NCBI GenBank assembly: GCA_949316495.1
Contig: OX439003.1
Span: 21,141,198 to 21,205,197, forward strand
DNA length: 64,000 nt
Source: Amphiduros pacificus
Taxonomy: Eukaryota > Annelida > Polychaeta > Phyllodocida > Hesionidae
Direction: 5' to 3'
The notes beneath the pieces are model-generated. The model was not told the origin of the DNA, did no database searches, and saw only the letters and a list, made by a program, of their open reading frames with translations. The position numbers and the translations under genes were made by a program. Shown piece after piece: positions 52,346 through 64,000 of this stretch; position 1 is the first letter of the stretch, and each line of letters opens with the position of its first letter.

Positions 52346-54279
52346 TTAGACGTGTTAAGTGTAAAATCAAGGCTTTCATATGTCTTTACGAGAGTGAGGC
52401 TTGTCAGCGTTTAAGGCTCAAACAGGTCAAATATATATGATATTTCGATTTCATCTACAATTTGCTAGAAAGAGGCGGCAGTGTCATCATCTCAAAGGCA
52501 ACAGAGTAGTATGGACTATTGAGGTCGTGAGTTTTGCTGAGTATTGGACCCAGATATCATAACGGTTTTCCATCCCTTACCTCGCCTCCATCTAACATCA
52601 ACTTTTCGGGTATTAAAACAAGATGTGGCATCAGGATTTTTACGTGTTTAAGCTTTGGCCAAAACGTATAAAATTGAATTAATGTCACGATCATATGATT
52701 TGTAAACAAATATTAAAATGTATGAATGATGATTGTAAAAAAATACACAATCTCGTTGCAATAACAAATAACGGTACAGTTCACAAAGACAACAGTACCC
52801 CGAACACTTCACAGCTATTGGTGAAATAACAAGACAACTTTAAAGTGTCTGTCTGATTTTATATATTAACAAAAAAAAGTCAAAATTTTATCTGGAAGTT
52901 ATAATGTGAGAAATCTTTGTCTGAAATCTTGAATGGCCTGTAAAGATCTGAAAGAATGGTCTTGAAAGAGAACAACTTTTCCTAATAAAATACAAAGCCT
53001 CTGTATTAAGCAATTTTTATTCAGGTGACTATACACACAATTATTCTTTAATATTCTATATTACTATAAAATCAAGTGATATATGATAATGAACATACCA
53101 CATTACTGTATCTGGAATATACAATCTGGAATATACAATTGTAGATATGAACCTCCCCGCGTTTCGGGGAATTCATATAATCAATGGTCTTTCTTCTTTT
53201 TTCATTGTTTGGTAGAATACTGAATGCTCTATATTATCTAGCAGATCCTGCATTTATATCAGGCTCTGCAGGCAAAGGCCAGGATTGATCGTTTTAGGAG
53301 ACCACGCCCAGTTCAAGCTTCATTTTAGCAGCCAATGCTAGTATGTGCGGAACATTGTATACAAAGAACCTTTTTGTGGCAGGCAGATTATTTTAAGGGT
53401 GGAATGGTCCTGCAGCCAGTTTGTTTATGCAGAAATGACTTTGCAGATTGGTTACTGGGCGTGTATTGTTCAGGAAGACAATACTTATAAAATGCCATTA
53501 CCAAAATAATACATTCCAAATTTAAATAAGCTACCCACGGTGACAGTATACCATAGAAATCCTAGATATCTCCCTCATCTTGCTTCCCTACACTCAGAAA
53601 AGCCTACATCACCTAATCACCTTATCAACACTTTTAGCACACATTTCTGGTTAACAACTACACACTTATCTATGTGTTAAGCATTTGTAAGTCTCGTTTA
53701 ACCAATTCTAGTGTACATTATGTCATATATATTAATTGGGTTTCATATTTATGAATCCTCATCATATCATGCAAGATCATAGCCTTAGAACAAGAGAAAT
53801 TGCGTCTATTCAAACTTAAGAAACATTTCATAATAAAACCATTTATTTTTCCAAGTTGAATCAGTAAATTTATTATTTGCATAAAAGCAAATTTAACATT
53901 TCATTCAGCAACAAAATTGGCTTTTAAAATGCCTTCAAATGTAATTTTGAATGAAAAAAGACATTCAAAGGATATTAGATGCACAACAAACGTCTAAACA
54001 CTTCTTATTGCAACATAATATCAGAGTCATATAATCATCATTGTTTGATACAAGCCTTGAGGTTAAAATACCAAAATAATACACAATAATTTCACTCCAT
54101 AAAACAATCAAGAAAATATTACTGGCAGTGTACACGTAACAATAAAAAGGTGATCTGGACTTGAAAAAATGTCTGGATGTGCAATAAGTAATTGTTCGAT
54201 ATTTATTAACGATATAATCAAAGGATAGTACTAATAATCTAGTTTTTAAAAATAAGTTTTTATAAAACAACCCTTGAGC
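52346..54279. other. Intergenic DNA, nothing recognised
   Basis: AT-rich, no supportable ORF or RNA gene. It includes the 3' flank of RidA (minus strand). Confidence 0.5.
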
Positions 54280-54285
54280 TTTATT
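54280..54285 (-). terminator. AATAAA overlapping the RidA stop codon
   Basis: The minus strand reads GAATAAAGC: the TAA stop is contained in a canonical polyadenylation hexamer. Use as the real signal would give a very short 3' UTR. Other hexamers lie further downstream near 53,840-53,880. Confidence 0.3.
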
Positions 54286-57200
54286 CTGCCACTACTACTT
54301 TGCCCAGTACTGCAATAAACTCCATTTCCACCAAAGCTCCCTGTAAAATTTAAAATAAATAAACTCAGAGAACATATTTATCCTGTTTACACCAGAGAGA
54401 AAACAATTTCTAAGGAGTTTGCTTGACAATAATGTTGTCCAAAAAGTTTATTCATTTCTTAATGTAAGAAGGTTCATTACAAATAATTCATAGCAAGCAA
54501 AGAAACATCAATCATTTTTGCTTACCAATGGCAGAGCTGATGGCTGATAAGCTAGCCTGGCTGGGAATTGGCTTGGAAAATCTGTAAAAAAAAGTATCTA
54601 GTCCATTTTAAAATACCCTGATTATATATTTGCATTATATCTGATATCTGTTATTCTTTAGGTGGCATATATTTCATAGATCTTTCTCTTACTCACATTT
54701 TGTGTATACTTCATTAACAGCTGGTAAGTCTTTGATGTCATTGAGCAGGATAGTCACTTTAACAACTGTAAAAAATTATATTCATATTATCCCCTCACAA
54801 GCGTAGATAAAAATAATTTCTTGATTCTGTTGATAACAAGTGGAATTATGGTTAAACAAGCAAATGTATTTGGTTCCTGAAATTGTATATTAATTGTGAA
54901 GCATTAAATATGAAGTACTGCATTGTGGGATATTTTTTCAAAGGCCGATTCGCATCGATATCAAGAATTTTGATAATAAACTGTTTGAGTTACATACCAT
55001 TGGAAATACTGGATCCTGCTGCCTCTAATATTGCCTGAGTATTTTTGAGAGCCTAAAAAAAATTAAAAATACACAGATATGAGGAAATTCTTCAAACTGG
55101 AAGGTATCATTAAAGATAAAATGTCTTAATTTCACTTTTTATCATCACCATTTCAGCCTGTGCACTTGCATCTCCATTTACAAACTTCCCAGACTCTGGA
55201 TCCATTCCTAACTGTCCTGATAAGTAGATGGTCTTCTCCATAACAATTGCTTGACTGAAACAAAGTAAAACATGTAATGAAGGGAAATCTGTCAATGGTC
55301 TGAGTGTAGTCTGAGTGCACGTCCGTCAGTAAGTCTGTCTGAGGTGAGAGTCAAACTTATCAATGTTAACCGAATATCGTTAGCGAATATCGCTTGCTCA
55401 GAGGTAAGGCACTGAGCTATGTATAAGTATAAAGGTAATGTTCTTGGCTCAGACATTCTCTTGGATGATTTGGTCGTTTGGGGGAGAGACCAATGTTCAC
55501 GATAAACACCTGTTGAGTTACTACTGGACAGTGTCTCAGACAGTGGAGTAAATCAGCCCAAGTGCAAAGATGGTACTTCAAGTGCTGGTTGGGTTAGTAA
55601 TGTTCTGAGAAAGGATGGGTTAAAACCCAGAGCATCCTGAAGCAGTTCTGGGTATGCCTGTCAAACCTTGGCAAGTATGTGCCAAACCTTGCAGAGGTTA
55701 ACAGCACCTCTTCTTCGGTTGATGGAAAACAAGATTGAATGGTCCGGAACCACGACATCAGGAGACTAAAACAAATGGTGACAATTGCCCCTGCACTGTA
55801 ATTTTATCGTGGAAAAGCCAGTCACACTCTCAACTGATTCATCAACATTGGGATCTGGTGCAGTGATTTATCATTAGGGTGAACATGTGACATGTGCATT
55901 GAGACATGTCACTCAGGTATCCATTGAAAATGAAATGAGTAAGTACTATAGTGTTTGGGTGTATAAAGTTAATTGACTATGTGTATATGGTCTAACACTG
56001 ACAGTTGGAACTGATCACCACCAGGCTGCTGGTGGGAATTTGCCAAAAACAGTTGATTGAGTACTCTCCACAGCAGATCCATTGTTTGAGCTGGGGCTGA
56101 GGCTACAATGTATGAGAATGAAACTACTGAGGTACGACATCAATGTTAAGTGGAAGCCGGATACTGGGGTGAAGGTCCCTGATGTGCTCAGATAGCGAAA
56201 CTGGACAATCAGTCCAAAGACCAGGCTGCTTAAAAGGTAATTGAGGTCAACTTCTGCTGATATATCTGTACAAGTTAGATGAATTCTAGAATATGACTGT
56301 AAATTACCCAAGTTTGTAATTACTTAGAGTAGCAGTCAGGCAGGGGTGGCCAGCTTTGAAGCAGGATGAGCCAATAGAGTTGATGGAGTTGGTCTCATTC
56401 AGGGATGAGTTTGTCTGGTGTAATGGTGTATTGTTCAGAAGTGCTTGCCCAGAAGAGCATACAAGTAGAGATGTTGGATCGGAGTCATGAATCCCATCCG
56501 TCAAATCAAAGCGAAGGCATTAGAGGTCCTATATTCATGTCAGGTAAGTATGCTCAGATACAGGGCGGAGGTAAAGCAATGCTTCTTGTGTCAGGAGCAT
56601 TGTTTTACCTTCTGCTTTATCTTCTGTGTAGCCTGTAGAATAATTACTCATGAAATATCTGAATGCTATTGGTCAAGGATGATACTGATTTATATTACTT
56701 GGATAGTAGTAGTGGACTATTACTCTAAATTACCTGACGAACCAGACAATGAGACTTAATATGTTGTGATTAAAAAACTGAAATTCAGTAAGACTGTGTT
56801 GTCCCATATAGTAGTGTCAGAATGGAAATACACAGCAATGGGTTCATGGATTTCTCAGAAAGGTGGGAACTTGTTCACAATGCAGTGAATCCTGGTTTCT
56901 CACAAAGCATAGCAAGTAGAAAATGGTATGAAAATGGCGAAGAGACTAATGAAAAACCAAAAGGTCTGGCCGGGATAACCAGTTGGCATTACTTAAGTAC
57001 ATGAAGACACCTCTAGATGGTGCATATTACGCCCCATCATATTTGCTCAACAGTAGACTGTTGAAAGGAAGGGTAGCAACCATTGAAGCCACAGGCAGTA
57101 CCACATTTTCAAAATGAGCTGAAAAATAGGCAAGAAAGACAAAAATACCATGATAACATGTATAATCACAGGGACAGGCCTATTGGGGAAGGACAGGCTG

Positions 57201-57958
57201 TGAGATTTGGCTGTGAGGGACGAGAAAGAGAAATTCGCCATACAAGGAGTACAAGTAAGGGTCCTAAAATGTTTTGACAACAGTTTCCTCACCTGCCCAT
57301 CTTACATAACCTTTATCTGATGAATTATAGGATCACCAAATTGGTCATGAAGGAAAATTGGGAAATGTTTCTGTAAAACTCAATGCCATAAAAATAGGTT
57401 TTCTTATTTTCAGAGGTACCCAGAGTTTATATTGCTCTACATTACATCAATAGTAATGCCAGTTGATCACTTTGCTCATTGCCTTTTCCGTCATTGTCCC
57501 ATGTCAGAAATTTGGACCTCAATGACCAATCATGCAAGTGAGCCACGCCCAGCAAAATAACACACTGTTAGATGAAGGGTGGGGCTACCCGAGATGCTCA
57601 CCAATCAGAATCTATGAAAAGTCATAATCTATTAAGAGTTCTTCCAGACACAACAGGTATAAAAGGTTGTTAGCTTTTAAATTTATCATGGCAATGTAAT
57701 AATGCAACTGAAAAATTCCCAGTGAATCTTTTATTAAGGGCAAAGGCTTCAATCTAACCCTATTATACCTCTATTATGATTAGAAGTTTAAAACAATCAA
57801 TTTTCTTAGCATTGCCATTGCTCTTGTACATGTGGTAAAAGGGCAAAGTTGTACAAGCTACATATAGACAGAAAACATTCATTAGAATCGTACCTGTAAG
57901 GCCCAACTGGTTCAGCAGCCTTGGTTGTGGCAATAATTCTTTTCACTATTCCTGCCAT
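54281..57958 (-). CDS. RIDA: RidA / UK114 (YjgF family) reactive enamine/imine deaminase, complete, 136 aa
   Basis: Six coding exons on the minus strand: 57894-57958, 55149-55254, 54998-55052, 54697-54765, 54526-54581 and 54281-54340. All have GT-AG junctions with phases 2,0,1,1,0. The protein starts MAGIVKRIIATTKAAEPVGPYSQ, close to the vertebrate N-terminus, and has the usual RidA length (human 137 aa). Conserved blocks are TIYLSGQLGMDPESGKFV, ALKNTQAILEAAG, VVKVTILLNDI, VNEVYTKYF, FPARLAYQ and GALVEMEFIAV. The catalytic Arg of the FPAR motif is residue 107, as in human. RidA hydrolyses reactive 2-aminoacrylate-type enamines/imines made by PLP enzymes; the animal form is cytosolic and/or mitochondrial. 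Intron 1 is 2.6 kb and contains Gypsy remains; the others are short (0.1-0.3 kb). The stop codon overlaps a polyadenylation hexamer. Confidence 0.96.
55560..57280 (+). mobile_element. Gypsy (Ty3/mdg4) pol fossil, broken, in RidA intron 1
   Basis: Short plus-strand blocks resemble, in order, the RT thumb (LGKYVPNLAEV, about 55660-55700), the end of RNase H (KLLRYDINVKWKPDTGVKVP, about 56120-56180), integrase core (VVVDYYSKLP, about 56708-56737; FSQSIASRKWYENGEETNEK and KTPLDGAYYAPSYLLNSRLL, about 56898-57065) and the integrase C-terminal region (RQERQKYHDN ... IGEGQAVRFG, about 57130-57215). The copy is heavily broken (many breaks) and old. No gag, protease or flanking LTR pair could be recognised, so the outer limits are approximate. 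It lies antisense to RidA. Confidence 0.7.
57281..57893. other. Rest of RidA intron 1, nothing recognised
   Basis: Unique-looking sequence between the Gypsy remains and RidA exon 1. It may include an unrecognised end of the fossil. Confidence 0.4.
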
Positions 57959-60243
57959 GTTGATTTTTGGGGGAAAAAATGGCTCGAGCTACTGCTAAAC
58001 ACCACTTGCCCACAGCAAAGCTCAGCAGGGAGAGACCAATAGGTCACAGTTTTGTGATTTGACCAATTTGGCGTCTCGATCATTCAGACTCCCACTCGAA
58101 CAATGCCCATAAGACTCTTCAATGTAATCATTTTATTTAAAAAGTCTGGGCAGTAGAGTTGATAAAATATCAAGTATGTAAAGACACCATTGTGCAAATA
58201 AAAGGGTTCATAAATTGGTAGATAGCAAGACAGATATGTAATGTTTGCTTATTTTATATTAAATGCTTGATTTGTTAGAATTCCTTATCAGTAAAAGTTA
58301 AATTTAATCAAAAATAGTGTCATATTTACATGAGATTATAATAATATCAAAGGTTTGAAAATGGGAAGAGGTATACCTAAATTTAGAATTTATTTATCTT
58401 GTAACGGTACACATAATATAGAGTCTAGTGTTAAAAAATGATAATAATATCAATGGGTCAACGGGTTGACTTCCTATCCTGTTACTTTATCATAATCAGA
58501 ACACCATGCAAATAGTGCAGATATAGCTGTAAATGAATATAAAAACACTAACATTTGATATTTATTATCAGGCATAATCATGCAGACTTTCGTAAATGCA
58601 TAGGTTTGTTATTGAAAGTTTCTATATCATACAAATAATTGTGATTATTGGAGAGTTTTGCCTTTATTAACAACCTCTTTGATCACCCATGCATATTTCA
58701 ATTTAACACCATTTCTCAATCCAGTATTGTATTTGGTTGAAACAATTAAAATGTAAGTTAAGATATGGAGATTGACACATATATTTACTGTTGTTTGTAT
58801 GTTGTTTGTATGTCTGATTCAGTAAAACAAAAATATTGACAATTAAAAGTCTACTCATTCAAATATGTTTGTCAGCTTTGGAGAGTCAAGAGGGTCTCTG
58901 ATTCTGTCCTGAAAAACCACATCCAACTGTTGTTGCATGACACTTTGTATTTAGATGTTTCATGCTTAGTGACATTTAAATCAGTTCTATGAGAATATGT
59001 TGGACAAAAATGAATGAAGTGCATAACCTAAGAGAACAACAAGTATCTGGGAGAGATACCTAAGCACATAGATGACTGAGAAGGGCAGAAGCGAAATTCT
59101 ATTGATTTCCCAAAAAGACAAGGCAAGATGACATGCCGCCTGACCAAATGATGCTAACCCAATCGGAGAATGTGACTGCACAGGTGCCTTCTCTGACCCC
59201 ACATTTAAGTAAAGTTTAGTGGCTGTGAACAGAAGTACAGACTGTGCCATCACTGCATATTCCCTTAATGAAGTCACTAGAGACATCAGTGGCCATGTTG
59301 TAGAAAACTGGTGTTTTACAACACTTACACTGATTTCTCCCCTCCATTTCATTCAAACCATAGAGCCAAAGGATGGTGGAAGGCTCGATATATGTGGTAA
59401 GAGGTTGCAAGGGATTGGAAAATGATGAAAAGAAAATTGGAACACAAATAGGAATATATTGAAACCTATTTGTTGACAACATAAAAAGGACTGCTATGAC
59501 ACAGTTGTCAATAGAGACAACATGTCCTGTTATGGCTATAAAGCAGATACAGAAAAAAAGGAATATTCAATTTTGTCTCGGGCACTGCCTGGGAAGGAAA
59601 GGGCAAATTTTGAACATGCACAGCAAGCAGATTTCTTGAAGATAAAAACTAAAAAGACCAAGATTTGGAAAGGCTTGACACTCAATACCAAACATATTGT
59701 GATGATCAACGGTGTATGATATGTGATTTGGATATATCTCCTGTCACATTACAGAGTATAAGGTAACAAATATATCTACTTCTTCATCTGGACCAGATGA
59801 ACAGGAGACAATAAACACGACAATAAACATGAAAAGGGGGAGAAATTTAAAACAATATTCAGAATCATGCTACCTCAGGATATCTTGAAAAGTGTATTTA
59901 TCATATTATTCAGAGGGTATGTAAGAGTAAAAAATATGGAAGACATTGGATGCTAGTGGCACGTGATGACAACAAAATGTATCTTGCAGGAGATGATCTA
60001 CAGTCGATAAAGACATCAATCAAAAGACTGCAAAATCAGAATTGTCTAGAAAAGACCCTAAAAATGGTTATGGCAGAAACTTATTTGAAACTGGATACTT
60101 TCCAACATTCAAATTCTAGTCTTCAATTTATTTGTTTGTCGCTTTCAGAAAACTCATTGGTAACCAGATAATCACGTCTTATTGACATGATTTTCAAGAT
60201 ATGAATTTCTGGTCCAGTTTGTGATGTGGCACAGGCGTGATTC
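57959..60243. other. Upstream region of RidA and intergenic DNA
   Basis: Short ORFs on both strands (58987-59352 minus, 59522-59719 plus, 59950-60171 plus) have no recognisable domain. The stretch 58,970-59,720 is denser in open frames than its surroundings and could be a decayed repeat that I cannot name. Confidence 0.4.
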
Positions 60244-60663
60244 TTAAGGTCTATAATCCACAATCAGTTTGAAACATTTGGAGAGAACTTCGTGTGGTCT
60301 CGTATATTTACGTAACTGCCTTCGGCTCCTACAGCACACATGGCGGACAAACTCTTTTAGTGATAATTCATATTTTATGCCATGATTATATCTAAAATGT
60401 CCCAAAAAAGCTTGATTATTCTATGGATGGCATTAAATAAAGAAAATATAAATACTTGATATAAATCGCCAGCTGCAAAAACTGATTCGAACCCGTTTTA
60501 ACGGTAGTTAAAACGGGTTCAATTTAAATAATAAAAATTTAAGACTAGCTGGTTAAGTTTACTTTTCCGGTCCTAAATTAACAAATAGCATTACTTTGAA
60601 CACATTTAAGCCAAAAAAACATAAGTCTGTCCCAGTTTTTTCATTGTGGATTATAGACCTTAA
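60244..60663. mobile_element. MITE with 17-bp perfect TIRs and TTAA target duplications
   Basis: Terminal inverted repeats GGTCTATAATCCACAAT (60248-60264) and ATTGTGGATTATAGACC (60643-60659) are perfect and bounded on both sides by TTAA. The element is 412 bp and has no ORF. TTAA duplications are used by piggyBac and Kolobok elements; termini beginning GG fit Kolobok better, but this is a guess. The interior holds a perfect 14-bp stem with a 4-nt loop (60489-60520). Confidence 0.85.
60489..60520. repeat. Perfect hairpin inside the MITE
   Basis: GAACCCGTTTTAAC - GGTA - GTTAAAACGGGTTC: a perfect 14-bp inverted repeat with a 4-base loop. Confidence 0.95.
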
Positions 60664-63054
60664 GACAAGAATTTTGGTCCAGTTCAAGACGTGGTTGAGA
60701 TATTATTTTCAAGATATGAATAATAATTCATAGATCATTTATAAATCCCAATCTTTGTAAAAATGGTCATAATTTTTTTTTAAATACCGGTAATCAAATC
60801 CTCAGAATTCAACATTTCAGTCATGCACTGGTCAACCCCAGCATCAGAAGACCACATTGTGGCAGCATTGTAGAATATTATCCACAAAACACAATTCTTA
60901 ACATTACAGTACCTTTTAGGTCTCTCTAGTACTTTCATCTTTTTCAAACATCTCTCTTCAATAATATATAAAACCCTTTAAATCACTTTTGCACATTTTG
61001 CACAGGGTGACATTGAAATATGGGATGATTTATGAATATGTACAGTGTAATGCAAAATTTCCATGTTTTATGTCATAAAGCTTTTATCTTTTCAACAAAA
61101 AACATTTTTCATTTCTTTAAAACATAGAAAATCAACTCCCCTTTTGCTTTGTAAATACAAAACATTTCTAAAAGATCTATTTTTCACTATTTGATTTATA
61201 AATGATAGGAGGCAAGCAAACTATCAAAATGATAAACAGATTAATAACTGGCTCTTTTCAACACATATTTATTGATTAACTTATTTGTAAAAGCTAATAG
61301 CAAGTATTTTACAACAAAATATGAGGTAAACTAGCCGGCTTAATATATTGGTCCCACTATATTTACTGATGAATTCAGGACATTTCTGAATAGGTATGAT
61401 GAACTGACTAACATTCATAAAAAAACTATTACCATGACTTGAACTCCATTTGGACAAGAGTGGACTAGTCAATTATATGATGCATCAATGTGCAAAATCT
61501 TTCATGCTTGTATGAAATCTTCTTATTCGTATCTGTATATCTAGTTACAAATATCTAACAGAAGACATGTCTGGTGTGATTGGTGTACATAAAATGTTTG
61601 ACAATCCAGATATTAACAATTCTTTATCAAAGTTAAAGTTTAGATTTTCTATTTATATTACAACTTCTTTGATCGCATGCATTTTCATCTTTTTAAATAA
61701 ATTTGAATCATCTTAAATCAGAAACAATAAATATACAAGAATGGGAAATAAACAGCAAAGAGACTGTACAGATCTAACTTTTTGTAATGTAAAATGAGTA
61801 AAATCTGGTTTAATAAATTAAATATGTAAATCTTAGTTAGTTGCATTTTTATTGTCTTTTTTCATATTAGCATTAAGCAGATGCTTTGCACTTGCAGCAA
61901 TATTATTTATACCAATAAGCAACTACATTGTTTATGATGTAAATATATCGTTTGAGTGACTACTTTTATCAAAGAAAATCCCATGAATATATGTTCAACA
62001 TATTACACCTTATTACAACATATTAGCAATTTGAACTGTAACACTTAAAGCAGATGGACTGGATACCTGCATACTGGCACTGCATTAATATCAGTTATCT
62101 AATGATAGCAATCCCATTATCTCACATTTCATTGACGATCTCTGGAAACAAATACTTATCATATGTTGGCATGCATTATATAACTTGACCACAAGCTACC
62201 AATAACAATTGATGCTGGAATGATAATAACTGTTAGATTTTCCACAAAATAACAATATAATTTCATGGTAAAATCATAGGTATAGCTGAGGATGAATATA
62301 CATATATTTACACAATTCAATTTCTGGAAGCAAATAAGCAGCACTGCAATGATCAAACTTAAAAAACTTATGTACATTTTTCTTGGATTATCTTAAGTTA
62401 ATTATTGATGGAATACAGACATTTTCCCTTTTATTTTTTTTCCATCTACTTTTTTCTAATACTGTTATCAGACCTTACACTTTAAATATTTTAATAACAT
62501 CAAATCTTAATTCACCTTTTATGTAGAATATGTATAGCATCCTAAATTCCATATATAACTTACTGAACTCTATCTGATTAACCAATTATTCAGACAGCAA
62601 TATAATCTGATGTTTTCATTACCTTATACAGATATTACTCTTGCAGGCTCATGATGTTATGCAAGTCCTTGTTTGAACTGTCCTGCATTGTCCTTAGCAA
62701 GCAACTTTTAGCCACAAGCAACACTATTAACCATATTTCAAACACTGATGTCAGTTCTATTCAATTAAATATTTCTCACATGATTACCGGGTATTATTTG
62801 AATGCATAACACCTTTAAAGTGTCATTCAGCTCATAAATATAACATGATTATCATATAGTTTAAATGCCCAGGCCCTACCTTTCTTTTCTTGCAACCAGA
62901 AACAGAGCAATTTTTTCCATGTCTTAGTTTTCTTAGATATCATCAATCAAAAACCAATATGCCAAGCACTCGATTTTGAGACTAATAAAACTAGTAACAA
63001 AAGAAAATGCAGATATGAAGGGAATTATATCAAATGTTGGCATTTCAAAATGTC
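60664..63054. other. Intergenic or 3' UTR DNA of the carbonic anhydrase gene
   Basis: Strongly AT-rich with no supportable ORF. Several TTTATT (AATAAA on minus) hexamers are present, so part may be 3' UTR of the beta carbonic anhydrase. Confidence 0.4.
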
Positions 63055-63738
63055 TCAATTGTTTGGTATTCCTAGTTTAGCAAATTTCATTACTCTGTCA
63101 AAGCTTTCTTCATTGACTACAGAAAATCTCTTCTCTTCTTTGCTGAAGATATGGAATTCTCCTGTATTTATGTCAAACCATAGGGCGTGAATGTTGAGAG
63201 CCCCACTCTTCAGTCTGGAGTGTAACATGCTATAGCTGGCAATATTCTGAGCTTGAAGTAAAGCATTGACCTAAAACAATTTCAATTATCTCATAAAATA
63301 ACTTTTATTAATTTGATTTTATGTAAATAAATAAAGATTTTTGCTTTTGTTTCAAATAATTCTAGACATTGATAAATTATTGTAATTATAGACCTGTTGT
63401 AACAGGTTATTTTAGATATTAGCATTAAAGAAGAAAATTAAGTGTGTTGGAGATTGGAACAACAATATTTTACCACTTATAAATTTTACAATTTTATAAA
63501 TAATTAACATTACCTGTGACAGCTGATCTGCAGGAGAAAATTCATTGTCTGGGTCAATATAGGCCTCAAAATGTTTTTTGCCATTGATGTTGAATTCTAA
63601 GGGTACATTATTTGAATGAACTTCCAATTGCTCAAACTTGGTGAGAGTTGCAGCCCCGTGACGTTTAAGCCATAATGTTAAAGGTGAATCAGTATCCAAG
63701 TCTAATTTGTCTCGCATATCATAAAGAGTGTTCATAGC
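63055..63738 (-). CDS. Beta-class carbonic anhydrase, last two exons (5' part outside window)
   Basis: Minus-strand exons 63514-63738 and 63055-63270 join in phase 0 across a GT-AG intron and end in TGA, giving 146 residues. Blocks typical of animal beta-carbonic anhydrases are AMNTLYDMRDKLD, SPLTLWLKRHGAATLTKFEQL, FEAYIDPDNEFSPADQLSQVNALLQAQNIASY (here split by the intron) and LNIHALWFDINTGEFHIFS. The enzyme hydrates CO2 to bicarbonate; animal forms are often mitochondrial. The zinc ligands (CxDxR and HxxC motifs) would be encoded further upstream, beyond the right edge, so activity cannot be judged here. Exons at 63,739-64,000 were looked for and not found. The family is absent from vertebrates. 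Confidence 0.88.
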
Positions 63739-64000
63739 CTAAAAAACAAAATATGTAATAGTTATAATACTCTTTTGGATACCAAAATAATATCACATAT
63801 ACATTTGGTATAAGTTCTTATGTAATTGTCACTTCATGTGATATTACTTTGCATTTGCTTTTATCCTCTCTGTTAATTTCAATTCCCTATGTACCGGTAA
63901 AAAAGATTTTAAGGACAATCTTCACTGTCATTGATAATTGTGATATGTGTTTCTTGAAATTAAGTATGAAGCTTGTCAAACTACAGGCATCAAAACCAAT

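Noticed and set aside
58987-59352. 121-codon minus-strand hydrophobic frame
   Set aside because: No family similarity recognised; the opposite strand is also open nearby, which suggests chance or an unnamed decayed repeat.
60480-60530. tRNA-like B-box (GGGTTCGAATC on the minus strand)
   Set aside because: It is one arm of the perfect MITE hairpin. No A-box or cloverleaf can be formed around it.

Overview
The window is AT-rich, intron-rich animal DNA with five recognisable or probable host genes separated by long non-coding stretches and repeats. All coding exons that can be joined have GT-AG introns and keep frame. The gene content is a UNC93A-type membrane protein, a two-domain Ly6/uPAR protein, RidA, and an animal beta-class carbonic anhydrase. 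Beta carbonic anhydrase is absent from vertebrates. The mobile elements are a Ngaro-type element, CR1/L2-like LINEs, Gypsy remains and a high-copy DTD/Cys-rich repeat protein. Together these point to a non-vertebrate, probably marine, animal, most likely a mollusc or another lophotrochozoan. The phylum is an inference; the sequence does not prove it.

Layout. 1-28,100: the 3' part of a plus-strand UNC93A-like gene. One exon lies at the left edge, then a ~23 kb intron, then five exons ending in a stop at 28,036-28,038. The big intron holds three long (TA)n tracts, a LINE tail, short dispersed repeats and several islands of complex, GC-richer sequence that could be regulatory. 28,100-34,170: long 3' UTR and/or intergenic DNA. 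34,168-43,294: a minus-strand Ly6/uPAR gene with five coding exons (266 aa). Its first intron is almost wholly made of one whole-looking, apparently young Ngaro-type tyrosine-recombinase retrotransposon (37,466-43,210); without it the intron would be only about 99 nt.

43,550-45,440: a 150-bp (TA)n tract and a decayed minus-strand CR1/L2-like LINE. 48,305-48,703: a plus-strand ORF for an unrecognised single-pass membrane protein. 48,690-52,350: a decayed repeat coding for a DTD-motif, Cys-rich-tailed protein family, flanked by diverged inverted copies of a ~140-bp sequence. 54,280-57,958: a complete six-exon minus-strand RidA gene with Gypsy remains in intron 1. 60,244-60,663: a MITE with 17-bp perfect terminal inverted repeats, TTAA target duplications and a perfect internal hairpin. 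63,055-63,738: the last two exons of a minus-strand beta carbonic anhydrase gene that continues past the right edge.

The genes are unrelated in role (membrane transporter-like protein, extracellular Ly6 protein, metabolite-repair enzyme, CO2 hydration) and nothing suggests an operon or cluster. The main interest is the mobile-element biology: a young Ngaro copy in a tiny intron, the TTAA MITE, and the inverted sequences around the DTD-family fossil. I saw no convincing undescribed multi-gene system.
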